A DNA stretch of 64,000 nt from DAIRET01 sp036795455 (GTDB taxonomy: Bacteria > Bacteroidota > Ignavibacteria > Ignavibacteriales > Ignavibacteriaceae). Position numbers and translations under genes: made by a program. Each line of letters starts with the position of its first letter. Positions within the stretch are counted from its first letter, which is position 1. The notes under the pieces are model-generated. The model saw nothing but the letters and a program-made list of their open reading frames with translations. It was not told where the DNA came from and made no database searches. The stretch is from positions 1 through 64,000 of the forward strand of contig DAIRET010000001.1 in NCBI GenBank assembly GCA_036795455.1, read 5' to 3'. Positions 42,834 through 51,509 of the stretch are shown one piece after another.

Positions 42834-43945
42834 ACAAGTCCGTACCTTTTTGCCGCTGCAAATAAAACAGAGTTGATCATCACTTCATAATTCATCCCGG
42901 CTGCTCTTGCAGCTTTTGGGAAGCATGAATTTTCTTTTGGGTCGGGAAGAATGCCTGGCAGCGGATTAATTTCGATTATGTTCGGCTCCCCGTTTGAATC
43001 CAACCTTAAATCAATCCGGCTCCAATCTTTGCAGCGTAAAACTTTGTAAGCAGCGAGCGAAACTTTTTTAATTTTCTCTTCAAGCGTTCTGTCGATTTTT
43101 GCCGGACAGGAAAAAATATCAAGTTGATTCTCTTTTGTGTCAAGTATCCACTTGGCTTCGTATGAATAAATCGGAACGAAATCTTCCGGGAACGGAGCAA
43201 AATCAATTTCAATAAGCGGAAGAACTTTAGCTTCTTCATTATTACCGAGAATTGCGGCAGTAAATTCTTTACCGGGTAAAAACTCTTCAACCAATGCAGG
43301 TTGATTGTATTCGTTAAGAATTCTTTCTACTTCTTTTAGTAATTCGTTTTTGTTGTTTACAAAGGAAGAAGAATAAATTCCTTTACCTGAACCCTCGGCA
43401 ACAGGTTTTACAATTGCCGGGAAATTTAAATTGAAATGATCTAAGTTGTTTAGTGAGTCGACAACTTTAAATTTTGCATTTGGAATGTTGTAGTAAGTGA
43501 GTATTTCTTTAGCGCGTGATTTATCCAAACAAACGGAAAGAGTTAAAGGATCTGAACCTGTGTAAGGAATGTTCAACATATCAAGCATAGCGGGAATTTG
43601 AGACTCCCTGCTAACACCGAAAAACCCTTCCGCAATGTTAAAGACTATGTCGGGTGATGCGTCTTTAAACTTTTCAAATGCGTTTAAGTCGGCTTCAATC
43701 ATTGTTACATTGTGAAAAACGGAAAGAGCATCTCTAACTGCACTGATTGTTTCCATCGTATCCCACTCTGCGAAAGTATCTTGAGTAATTAATTGTGAAT
43801 TTGTTACTGGATTCTTTCGGATTGGAGACACTGATTGGATGAAAGCATCGCTTTCCGGCTTCACATTGTACGCTAATGCGACATTCAGATGATGTGTGTT
43901 CGTAGAAAAAATTGTGTACTCACTAAAAAAAATTTTTTTGTGCAA
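42830..43945 (-). CDS. ATP-grasp ligase, D-Ala-D-Ala ligase-like, first copy
   Basis: An ATP-grasp enzyme of about 371 residues and first gene of the operon. VFNIAEGFFGVSRESQIPAMLDMLNIPYTGSD is the N-terminal lobe end. IVKPVAEGSGKGIYSS is the ATP glycine loop. LVEEFLPGKEFTAAILG and SRIDLRLDSNGEPNIIEINPLPGI complete the metal and ATP sites. About one third of positions look shared with the next gene's product, so they are paralogues. The start is uncertain: TTG at 43945 has only AAGAG upstream, no ATG is in frame near the N terminus, and the conserved strand begins at VALAYN about 20 residues in. Confidence 0.82.
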   Translation of the reverse strand: MHKKIFFSEYTIFSTNTHHLNVALAYNVKPESDAFIQSVSPIRKNPVTNSQLITQDTFAEWDTMETISAVRDALSVFHNVTMIEADLNAFEKFKDASPDIVFNIAEGFFGVSRESQIPAMLDMLNIPYTGSDPLTLSVCLDKSRAKEILTYYNIPNAKFKVVDSLNNLDHFNLNFPAIVKPVAEGSGKGIYSSSFVNNKNELLKEVERILNEYNQPALVEEFLPGKEFTAAILGNNEEAKVLPLIEIDFAPFPEDFVPIYSYEAKWILDTKENQLDIFSCPAKIDRTLEEKIKKVSLAAYKVLRCKDWSRIDLRLDSNGEPNIIEINPLPGILPDPKENSCFPKAARAAGMNYEVMINSVLFAAAKRYGLV

Positions 43946-44234
43946 ATATAACTCTTAATTTTTTTTTGTCAATGAGTTTCGATGTTGTATCAAGAATATT
44001 TTTCATTTTTTTTCACAACGTTGATGAAAAATTTTTGTAAGTGTGATTTAAATCCAAAAGTTGAACCGAAAAATTTCTTGAAAACATGTTTAAGATGTTT
44101 TTGTTGAAACTTAAAAAACAAAAATCAAAACAAAGTAGTAGATGAACAGAAACCATTTTTTTGTTTATTGTAACAATCAACGGGAATCCTTTTTGTTTTT
44201 TGTTCATCATACCGGTTAAAAAAAAGGAAGTAAT
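43946..44234. other. A+T-rich divergent intergenic region
   Basis: 289 nt between the divergent aminomutase operon and the redox operon. It is rich in A and T runs, including ATGAAAAATTTTTGT and CATGTTTAAGATG. I see no gene, and no promoter that can be named with confidence. It must hold control elements for both operons. AAAGGAAG directly precedes the plus-strand gene. Confidence 0.5.
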
Positions 44235-44879
44235 ATGTTTATTGATGATAACTTGAAAAGCGAATTGCAAAAACATTTTTCGGTTCTTACAAAAAAAGTA
44301 AAGATTGTGTTTTTTACTCAGGAACTTGAATGCCAGTTTTGTAGAGAGACAAGAACATTATTGACCGAATTATCCGGGGTAACGGATAAAATTGAACTAG
44401 AAATAAAAAACTTTGTTGTTGATAAAACAGATACAGAAAAATTCGGAATAGATAAAATTCCGGCAACTGTTATACTTGATGAAAACGGGAAAGATTTCGG
44501 AATAAGATTCTACGGAATCCCTTCCGGTTACGAATTTACATCGCTGCTTGAAGCCATAATACTTGTTGGAACGGGTGAAACAAATATGTCGCCCGGTGTT
44601 ATTGAAAAAGTAAAGGCAATCGATAAGCCGGTGCATTTACAGGTTTTTGTAACACCAACCTGTCCTTATTGCCCGCGTGCAGTAATAACTGCGCATAAAT
44701 TTGCTTATCTTAATGATAACATTAAAGCTGAAATGGTTGAAGCAACCGAGTTTCCACACTTATCTAATAAGTATAACGTTAGGGGAGTACCAAGAACCGT
44801 GATTAATGAAAACGATTATGTTGAAGGTGCCGCCCCGGAAGATATGGTTTATGATAAAATAATTAGTTCATTATCTTGA
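44235..44879 (+). CDS. Tandem glutaredoxin-fold protein (protein disulfide oxidoreductase type)
   Basis: A 214-residue protein with two thioredoxin-like units. The first has Cys33-x-x-Cys36 (ELECQFCRET) and cis-Pro region IPATVIL. The second has Cys143-x-x-Cys146 (TPTCPYCPRA) and cis-Pro in GVPRTVI. Two redox motifs and about 215 residues match the protein disulfide oxidoreductase family of archaea and thermophilic bacteria, also annotated as glutaredoxin-like. It is cytoplasmic (no signal). AAGGAAG gives a good ribosome site. It leads a compact operon with a DUF6132 and a DUF1858 protein. Confidence 0.9.
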   Translation: MFIDDNLKSELQKHFSVLTKKVKIVFFTQELECQFCRETRTLLTELSGVTDKIELEIKNFVVDKTDTEKFGIDKIPATVILDENGKDFGIRFYGIPSGYEFTSLLEAIILVGTGETNMSPGVIEKVKAIDKPVHLQVFVTPTCPYCPRAVITAHKFAYLNDNIKAEMVEATEFPHLSNKYNVRGVPRTVINENDYVEGAAPEDMVYDKIISSLS

Positions 44880-44880
44880 T

Positions 44881-45096
44881 ATGCAGATACAAACAAAAAA
44901 ATACTTGAAATATTTACCCGTTGCAGCCGGTGCAATACTAGGTTATGCTTACTACTATTTTATCGGCTGCAACAGCGGGGCTTGTGCAATTCAAAGCAAT
45001 CCCTATTACAGCACAATTTACGGTGCAATTATAGGCGCGATATTTCTTATTCCCGACAAAAAGAAAAATCAAACAGAGAAAAGCGATGGAGAATAG
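44881..45096 (+). CDS. DUF6132-like small membrane protein
   Basis: A 71-residue protein with two hydrophobic helices (about residues 10-28 and 42-58). GCNSGACAIQSNPYYSTIYGAIIGAI is the family signature with two Cys in CNSGAC between the helices. The motif suggests a redox or metal-linked site at the membrane. It begins 1 nt after the glutaredoxin-like stop and overlaps the next gene by 11 nt. Function is unknown. Confidence 0.75.
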   Translation: MQIQTKKYLKYLPVAAGAILGYAYYYFIGCNSGACAIQSNPYYSTIYGAIIGAIFLIPDKKKNQTEKSDGE

Positions 45097-45304
45097 GAAA
45101 CAGATAACTAAAGAAACTTATATCGAAGAACTTGTTGAAGAATATTCCGGTACGGTTTCTTACCTTATGAACAAAGGAATCCGGTGTCTTGTTTGCGGAG
45201 AGCCTTCGTGGGGTACGATTGAATCTGCCGCAAAGGAAAAAGGATTCTCAGACGAAGAAATCGCCGGCTTTGTAAATGAAATGAACCGGCTTTTTAATAA
45301 ATAA
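45086..45304 (+). CDS. DUF1858 family small protein
   Basis: A 72-residue soluble protein. SYLMNKGIRCLVCGEPSWGTIESAAKEKGFSDEEI matches DUF1858, in which a CxxC and WGT are conserved; members are predicted redox-active or iron-sulphur-associated. It overlaps the DUF6132 gene by 11 nt. The context of a disulfide oxidoreductase and a Cys-containing membrane protein suggests one redox module. Confidence 0.8.
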   Translation: MENRKQITKETYIEELVEEYSGTVSYLMNKGIRCLVCGEPSWGTIESAAKEKGFSDEEIAGFVNEMNRLFNK

Positions 45305-45311
45305 CTGCTAT

Positions 45312-45725
45312 TTAATTCTTTTTTAATTTAACAAGTATACCGGGATTGATCTCCTTAAGTTGATCAATAAATTCAGATTTCTGTTGAGGAGATACAATTA
45401 CGCAGTCGTATTTATTATATCTGATTTCAAGTCTATCTAAAGAATTTGCCGGGGCGCTGCCGATATCATTTGTTTCCGCTATACTTTTTATATTGTTGAT
45501 ATTAATTGATCTGTTGAAAAAGAAACCACTTTTTATTTTTAAAACTCCGTCCAATACTATGTAAACAGTTGTTGAGAACAAATGAACTATAAACCCGGCA
45601 ATCAGAAGTACAATCAGCATTCCCACAAAACTTTTTATACTCAGCATTAAAACAAATACACCGCCAAGTACGAGAGCAATGAAGGCAATTAATCCGTAAC
45701 TTACTTTTGATTTATACTTTTTCAT
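45312..45725 (-). CDS. Membrane-anchored bacterial PH domain protein (DUF1200/YyaB-like)
   Basis: A 137-residue protein with two N-terminal helices (about residues 9-27 and 34-55) and a cytoplasmic PH-like domain. TTVYIVLDGVLKIKSGFFFNRSININNIKSI and SLDRLEIRYNKYDCVIVSPQQKSEFIDQLK match the DUF1200 PH family. The ATG overlaps the DUF4249 stop codon by 1 nt, so it is translated with that gene. No role is known; it ends the TonB receptor operon. Confidence 0.75.
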   Translation of the reverse strand: MKKYKSKVSYGLIAFIALVLGGVFVLMLSIKSFVGMLIVLLIAGFIVHLFSTTVYIVLDGVLKIKSGFFFNRSININNIKSIAETNDIGSAPANSLDRLEIRYNKYDCVIVSPQQKSEFIDQLKEINPGILVKLKKN

Positions 45726-46579
45726 CAAGGCACAATTGTAAAGTAAGCGGTATCTTTAACCGCCGAAGCGAAAATTCCTATACCATCACCTGAAAAATTC
45801 ATAACAGGTTCATGGAAGTTCCCGTCAAACTCCCGAACTCTTTTTGCAGTAATAACGTAATCGCGGAAATTTTTATCGCCCGCATAAATTATAACCCGGT
45901 AAGTGGAATAAAACCATGTGTCATAGCCTTGAATTTTATTTGAAATTGTATCTGCCGAATTTGTAGAAACATTCAGAAGATAGGCATACTGAAACCTGAA
46001 GTTGATAAATGATTCAATCAAATCCTCGATTTTAATATCCGGCTGGAATTTGTTGTCATAAATAAAGTTACTTAAAGAAGCAGAGTCCGGTATAATAGAT
46101 AACGCGTAAAAATCACTTGAAGGAGAAGGATTAAATCTAATCTCCGGTGTATCCAGCCCGTACCTGTTTACACCAAGATTTTTAGTTAGCAGATTAAATC
46201 CCTGTGATGGAACAACAGTAACCGATGATGTACTCAACTGAGTTCCGTCAACTACGGCGGATACTTTTAATTCGTACGATTTGTTATAATCAACAAGAAT
46301 AGAGTTGTTGAAGTAACTTCGTGTTATGTTATTATACTGTAGTGGTTCCCCGTTGATTGTTACAATTGCATTATCAATAAAGAGTGTGGAGGTATCAATT
46401 GAAGTATTCAGCTTGAAGTTACGCATTATTCGTATATCTGTAACCGGTTCGCCGGGATAGAGGTAACCTTCAACAACAATTTTAGGCTCGTAAGTTGTGC
46501 CTGTAATATCCAGCTCGGGATCTCCACATGCCGAAAAAAATAAAACAGACGCTGCCAGCATTAAAATACTTTTTTTCAT
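45725..46579 (-). CDS. DUF4249 outer-membrane-associated lipoprotein
   Basis: A 284-residue lipoprotein with lipobox FFSACG. EPKIVVEGYLYPGEPVTDIRIMRN and IDNAIVTINGEPLQY match DUF4249, a family typically encoded beside TonB-dependent receptors in Bacteroidota. It may be a surface partner or lid for the receptor. AGGAG is 7 nt before the ATG at 46579; the ATG two codons earlier is too close to it. The receptor gene ends about 10 nt upstream. Confidence 0.85.
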   Translation of the reverse strand: MKKSILMLAASVLFFSACGDPELDITGTTYEPKIVVEGYLYPGEPVTDIRIMRNFKLNTSIDTSTLFIDNAIVTINGEPLQYNNITRSYFNNSILVDYNKSYELKVSAVVDGTQLSTSSVTVVPSQGFNLLTKNLGVNRYGLDTPEIRFNPSPSSDFYALSIIPDSASLSNFIYDNKFQPDIKIEDLIESFINFRFQYAYLLNVSTNSADTISNKIQGYDTWFYSTYRVIIYAGDKNFRDYVITAKRVREFDGNFHEPVMNFSGDGIGIFASAVKDTAYFTIVP

Positions 46580-46589
46580 ATTCATTCTC

Positions 46590-48959
46590 CTAAAACTTAA
46601 TATTAACGCCTAAACTTGGAAGAATAGGCAGCATATTTACTTTATCAATTTCCTGTACAATAATTCCATCCTTTATCTCTTCATTATAATCGATAAACCA
46701 GAGATTCTTCCTGTTTCCTATATTGAAGACCTGCAAGTATGGCGCAAGGCTCCAGCCGGAATAATTGATTTCGTAAGTCAAACTAATATCCATCCTTGTA
46801 TAAGCCGGTAGTCTGAAATCATTTATTGTTCCGGGATAAAGATTATACCCTGGATTATTCATTCCGCCTGCAGTGATTGAATTCCAATCAGGCAGAGTAT
46901 TTACATAGTAAGCCGAAGCCGGAACAGTAATCGGCTGACCTGTTGCATAAACAAAATTTAAACCGAGCAGCCATTTTGATGATGATTTATAATGTTTCCT
47001 ATTCATAATTTCGTCAAGAAAACTTTTTATATCAAGATTCAATACGGCATTTACTACCGAGGCTCTATCATGGCGCGGAGTAAAATAATTTGTTTGGTTT
47101 AGTTTATCAAAACTATAATTTGTTTTCGATAAAGAGTAAGAAACCCAGCCAGTTAAAGCCCCAATGTCTTTTCTTAAAATGAATTCAAGCCCGAATGACT
47201 CCCCATCTCCCCGGTTAAGTAATCCTTTTGTAGAATTATAAACAGGGCGACCTCCGTTATCAAAACTGCCCGGTGTGACTTCGGTTTCAAGGTTGGGATT
47301 AAAAACGTAAAGGTCTTTGTATGATTTATAATATGCTTCTACTTCAAACTCATAGACTGCGCCGAGTGCTCTCTGGTATCCCAGTATATAATGAGATGAA
47401 CTTGAGGCGTTTGTATATTCATCGGCGGTTGTCCAGATACTTGCAAAGAATAATCTCGGTATTCTATTTAAATATTGATGATATTTTCCTGCTGCAAGTT
47501 TGATATTGCTTTCTTCTGTAAGCCTGTATTTTACGGAGAATCTTGGTTCGATATTAAAGAAATTTCTTTCTGCTGAAAAATACTGCATTCGTAATCCGGC
47601 TTCGATATCAAGTGATTCTGCTGGTTTGAAGTTAGAACTGATATATCCGGTAGAAAGGCTTCTATCTCTTTCAACATCAACCCTTCCCCCTTCCCAATCT
47701 TGTTTTAAATAACCGGAAAGCATTTTTTGTTCAAGCCCGAGTTTAAAGTTTACTTTTGTCGTTAAATAGTATTCAAGAGCAATTTTAGCAGCATAATCGG
47801 AGATGGAATTTTTTTCACCAAAATTAACCGATTCAAAATCAAAATCGGATTTAAAAACGCTTGCAGTAAGCCAGATATTCGCAAAAAGTTTCGGATTGAA
47901 AATATGTCTCCAGTTTATGCTTCCGGTTGTATTGCCCCAACTATAATCAAAACTGAACGATTCTTTTTCTTTATCCAACTGAAAATCAAGAACATCTTTA
48001 CCATGAAAATAACTGATTGATAGTTTGTCCCTCTCTCCCAAATCAAAAAATGCTTTTAGGTTTCCATCGTAAAAATAATAGTCCGGCACTTCCTTAATCC
48101 ATTTAGCGTAGGTTTGATCGATATAGGTTCTTCTTATCGAACCGGAAAGTGAACCGATTTTACCGAGAGGCATTTGAAGCGTGGCTGATGCAGACAACAT
48201 ACTTACATTAGCTGTTCCTTCAAAGTAGTTCCGGTTTCCGTCAAGGTTTGTAACATGTAAAACAGAGGAGAGTCTTCCGCCATATTCCGCACCGAAGCCT
48301 CCTTTTGATACTTCAACCTTTTTAATTGCGCTTGTATTAAAAGTTGAAAAAATTCCGAAAGCATGTTCCGGATTATAAACATCCGTGCCGTCAATTAGAT
48401 AAAGATTCTGATCGGGTGTTCCACCGCGCACATACAATGCAGAGGAGAAATCAGAAAGAGCGGTTATTCCCGGCAGGGTTTGTAATGCTCGTAGCAGGTC
48501 GGCTTCAATCACTCTTGGAATCGCATTAACCTGTTTTGCATTCAATTCAATTTTAGAAACGGGTTTAACAAATAGTTTGTCGATTGTTTTAACCGAATCG
48601 GCTGTTACCACAACTTCGCCGGTAACAAGTGCTTCGGGAATAAGATTGATTGTAAGGGTTTGTTCTTTTTTTTGCGGAACGGAAATGTTTAGAGACTCGG
48701 TTTTGTAACCGATATAGCTGATTATCATTGTATATTCGCCATCCGGTAAACCAGGTACTGAAAAGAAACCACTGTTATTAGTACTGCTTCCTGTTTCCTC
48801 TTCTTTTATAAATACGTTTGCCCCGATAAGCGCTTCGCCTGTAGCTTGATCGTAAACAAATCCGCTTATTGTTCTTCCGTTTACCGGTTGAGAAAAAGAA
48901 ACAGCATTGGTTACGACGAAAAATAGGATAAATAATACAATCCCGATTTTGTTTAGCAT
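46590..48959 (-). CDS. TonB-dependent receptor with carboxypeptidase-like domain
   Basis: A 789-residue outer-membrane receptor. The signal peptide ends near residue 25 (SFSQ). The carboxypeptidase-regulatory domain is at about 29-110 (GRTISGFVYDQATGEALIGANVFIKEEETGSSTN). The plug is at about 135-235 (LPGITALSDFSSALYVRGGTPDQNLYLIDGTDVYNPEHAFG). The barrel ends in F (GVNIKF). It is the DUF4249-linked class, whose substrates are generally unknown. A potential operator palindrome is at 49024 upstream. It heads an operon with DUF4249 and PH-domain genes. Confidence 0.93.
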   Translation of the reverse strand: MLNKIGIVLFILFFVVTNAVSFSQPVNGRTISGFVYDQATGEALIGANVFIKEEETGSSTNNSGFFSVPGLPDGEYTMIISYIGYKTESLNISVPQKKEQTLTINLIPEALVTGEVVVTADSVKTIDKLFVKPVSKIELNAKQVNAIPRVIEADLLRALQTLPGITALSDFSSALYVRGGTPDQNLYLIDGTDVYNPEHAFGIFSTFNTSAIKKVEVSKGGFGAEYGGRLSSVLHVTNLDGNRNYFEGTANVSMLSASATLQMPLGKIGSLSGSIRRTYIDQTYAKWIKEVPDYYFYDGNLKAFFDLGERDKLSISYFHGKDVLDFQLDKEKESFSFDYSWGNTTGSINWRHIFNPKLFANIWLTASVFKSDFDFESVNFGEKNSISDYAAKIALEYYLTTKVNFKLGLEQKMLSGYLKQDWEGGRVDVERDRSLSTGYISSNFKPAESLDIEAGLRMQYFSAERNFFNIEPRFSVKYRLTEESNIKLAAGKYHQYLNRIPRLFFASIWTTADEYTNASSSSHYILGYQRALGAVYEFEVEAYYKSYKDLYVFNPNLETEVTPGSFDNGGRPVYNSTKGLLNRGDGESFGLEFILRKDIGALTGWVSYSLSKTNYSFDKLNQTNYFTPRHDRASVVNAVLNLDIKSFLDEIMNRKHYKSSSKWLLGLNFVYATGQPITVPASAYYVNTLPDWNSITAGGMNNPGYNLYPGTINDFRLPAYTRMDISLTYEINYSGWSLAPYLQVFNIGNRKNLWFIDYNEEIKDGIIVQEIDKVNMLPILPSLGVNIKF

Positions 48960-49236
48960 TTAAATCTTTCCATTAATATTGAAAAAAGAGTTCGCAAAAA
49001 TATTAGATAAAAAAATGTCAGAGCGATATTATTATATCGAAGTCATGTATACAAGATAAATGCCGGTAGTTACATGATGAACGGTAAAAATTTAAGGATG
49101 GAAAACGGCGAATATGAACATGAAACGTACTATCACGTTAATTCGTGTATTTCTATTTAAAGATAACAGGAAGACGTCTGTTCCCAAAATTCAATAAATT
49201 AAACATAAATTAAGATGCTTTGTCTCTTCTAATGGA
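48960..49236. other. Intergenic region with a short palindrome
   Basis: 277 nt between the TonB receptor and the acyl-CoA ligase gene, both on the minus strand. CGATAT (49024-49029) and ATATCG (49034-49039) form a perfect inverted repeat about 65 nt upstream of the receptor start, a plausible operator. The stretch ACGTTAATTCGTGT near 49134 resembles the dispersed repeat at 30063. No gene is seen. Confidence 0.4.
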
Positions 49237-51153
49237 TCATCCTCCGTTCTTCCATCTTGAAATAATAGTAATGTTTTGACTATTACAAATGTCTTTTGCT
49301 TCCGGTGAAAAGAGATATTCAATTCTGCTTTTGTAATAATCGGCAATTTTTCCTCTTACCATCTTAAGTGTACTGTTTAGGAATTTATTCTGCTCGGTAA
49401 ATCCTTCTCCAAGTACTGCAATTGCAGAAGGGAGCCATCGCTCGGGGAATAAACCTTCATACTTTCCGTTCTTCTTGTATTGATTGATTTCGGATTGTAT
49501 TAAGTTTAACGCTGCTTTTTGTCCCTGCTCATTATGAATATTTTCTCCTTCTTCTTTTAGCTTTCTTCCTATTGCTTCTTTGTTGGGGAATAAAAGAGCA
49601 ACCGTATACGGCGATTGGTTATTGTATAACATTATTTGCTCGATGTAGGGAGACTGTTCAGTTATAGTTTCTTCAATTCCTTCCGGGCTATATTTTTCAC
49701 CGTCTCCTGCGATCAATAAACTCTTAAATCTTCCAAGTACATAAAGATAGTTGTCGTTGTCGAGGTAACCCATATCGCCTGTAAAAAGCCAGCCGTCTTT
49801 TATTGTCTCGGCAGTTGCTTTATCATTTTTCCAGTAACCCACCATAACGTTTTCCCCTTTAACAACTATTTCTCCTTTTTCGCCGATAGGAAGTTCTCTT
49901 CCATCGTTATCGCAAATTTTAACAAGCAGGTCTTTTACAATTTTACCGGACGAGCCGAGTTTATGTGCAACCGGTACGTTTGCAGAAATCACCGGTGCAG
50001 CTTCTGTTAATCCATAACCTTGAAACATCGGTATACCGAGTGCATAAAAAAATCTTTGGAGTTCTATATCCAGCAATGCTCCGCCACCGATAAAGAATTC
50101 GAGTTTGCCACCGAAGTTTTCCCTTATTTTACCGAATAAAATCTTATCATAAAACATGAGCAGCGGTTTTTTTAATTTTTGAATCCCTTCACCTTTATTC
50201 CATCCTTCTTTATTATACGCGTAAGCGGTTTTAAGAGCATTATTAAAAAGTTTTTCGACTTTCTTTCCTTTATCGCGGATTCCTTTTTCAATATTCTTCC
50301 TGAAATTCTTTGCCAATGCCGGTACGCTAAGCAAGAATGACGGATGCGTCTCTTTAATGTTTTGAGGAATGTTTTTCAAAGTTTCAAGCGGCGTGTTTCC
50401 AATTTTTACCGACGCCATACTTGCGCCGTTCGCCATTAATGTATAAATGCCCGCAGTATGAGCAAAAGCATGGTCCCATGGTAGTATTAGTAGTGAAACA
50501 TACCATTGGGGGATCGGTAGAACCGCAGAGGATTGTTCAATGTTTGCAGTATAATTTCTGTGGGTTAAAATTATTCCTTTCGGATCGGCGGTTGTACCCG
50601 AAGTATAACAAATATTTGCATAATCATTTTCGTTTACCGATTGCCATATTTGAGTAAACACAGCTTCGTTTTCTTTTAAGAATTCTTTCCCTTTTATTAA
50701 AACATCTTCTTTATAGATTTCATCAACGTCAAGGGAATCAATTTTATCGAGTAAGATTATCTTCTTCAGTTCAGGTAGATCGTTTTTTATTGCTCTTATC
50801 TTTGCGAGTTGTTGTTTTGATATGATCACCATACTTGTCCCCGAGTGAGCAAGTCTGAATTTAAGATCGGACAGTTCATCAATTTTTACGGAAATAGGAA
50901 CATTAATAGCTCCCAGATAAAGAATGCCCAATTCACTCATAACCCAATCATTGCGTCCTTCGGATATTAAAGCTGCTCTATCTCCCCTTCGTAATCCGAG
51001 AACGTGCAATCCTGCAGAAAACCTGTGAACGAGTTCCTGCATTTGTTTATAAGTTGTTCCCCCGTACTTTTCATTTATCTTTTCCCGCATCAAAATGTTG
51101 CCGGGATATTTAATAACGCTTTTCTCAAACAACCAAGGTAATGTCCGGTTCAT
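49237..51153 (-). CDS. Long-chain acyl-CoA synthetase (AMP-forming)
   Basis: A 638-residue adenylate-forming ligase that activates fatty acids to acyl-CoA. The P-loop is ICYTSGTTADPKGIILTHRN. QGYGLTEAAPVISAN is the A5 motif and GWLFTGDMGYLDNDNYLYVLGR the A7/A8 hinge. LIAGDGEKYSPEGIEE replaces the usual KxxSGxxVxPxxIE, as in the long-chain (FadD15-like) branch. The C terminus has the basic catalytic region in FTEQNKFLNSTLKMVRGKI. GGAG is 8 nt before the ATG. It is encoded singly. Confidence 0.92.
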   Translation of the reverse strand: MNRTLPWLFEKSVIKYPGNILMREKINEKYGGTTYKQMQELVHRFSAGLHVLGLRRGDRAALISEGRNDWVMSELGILYLGAINVPISVKIDELSDLKFRLAHSGTSMVIISKQQLAKIRAIKNDLPELKKIILLDKIDSLDVDEIYKEDVLIKGKEFLKENEAVFTQIWQSVNENDYANICYTSGTTADPKGIILTHRNYTANIEQSSAVLPIPQWYVSLLILPWDHAFAHTAGIYTLMANGASMASVKIGNTPLETLKNIPQNIKETHPSFLLSVPALAKNFRKNIEKGIRDKGKKVEKLFNNALKTAYAYNKEGWNKGEGIQKLKKPLLMFYDKILFGKIRENFGGKLEFFIGGGALLDIELQRFFYALGIPMFQGYGLTEAAPVISANVPVAHKLGSSGKIVKDLLVKICDNDGRELPIGEKGEIVVKGENVMVGYWKNDKATAETIKDGWLFTGDMGYLDNDNYLYVLGRFKSLLIAGDGEKYSPEGIEETITEQSPYIEQIMLYNNQSPYTVALLFPNKEAIGRKLKEEGENIHNEQGQKAALNLIQSEINQYKKNGKYEGLFPERWLPSAIAVLGEGFTEQNKFLNSTLKMVRGKIADYYKSRIEYLFSPEAKDICNSQNITIISRWKNGG

Positions 51154-51509
51154 CAAAGTTTCTCCACAATTTCATTTTAAGATAATCGCACATGAAAAAT
51201 TATGGAAAAGTTAGAAGAAATTAAAAGTAATTGTGAAAATAAATTGAGAGTGGTTATTTTATTGCCGGAAAATTAAGCAAGGAATATGTGTTCTTTGTTT
51301 AGCGGAATAATTTAAAATTGTTAAGGAACATCTATTTCCGTAAATTGCATCTGTTAATTGGGCATTTTTATTACGAAGAAGAAAGATAATTTTTTAACTG
51401 AACCGGAAGCAGGGACTCCTCTCTCAAATCTCTTGATTAGTTATCAATCACTACAAAAAAGAACTCTCCCAAAATCAAAAAAAATTAAATTAAATACCGG
51501 AAAGTATAA
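51154..51509. other. Divergent intergenic region; possible long leader of the helicase gene
   Basis: 356 nt between two divergent genes. I see no open frame that is credible and no clear terminator or tRNA. Cold-responsive DEAD-box helicase genes commonly have long untranslated leaders, so part of this may be such a leader. The ribosome site GGAAAG (51499-51504) is weak. Confidence 0.4.
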
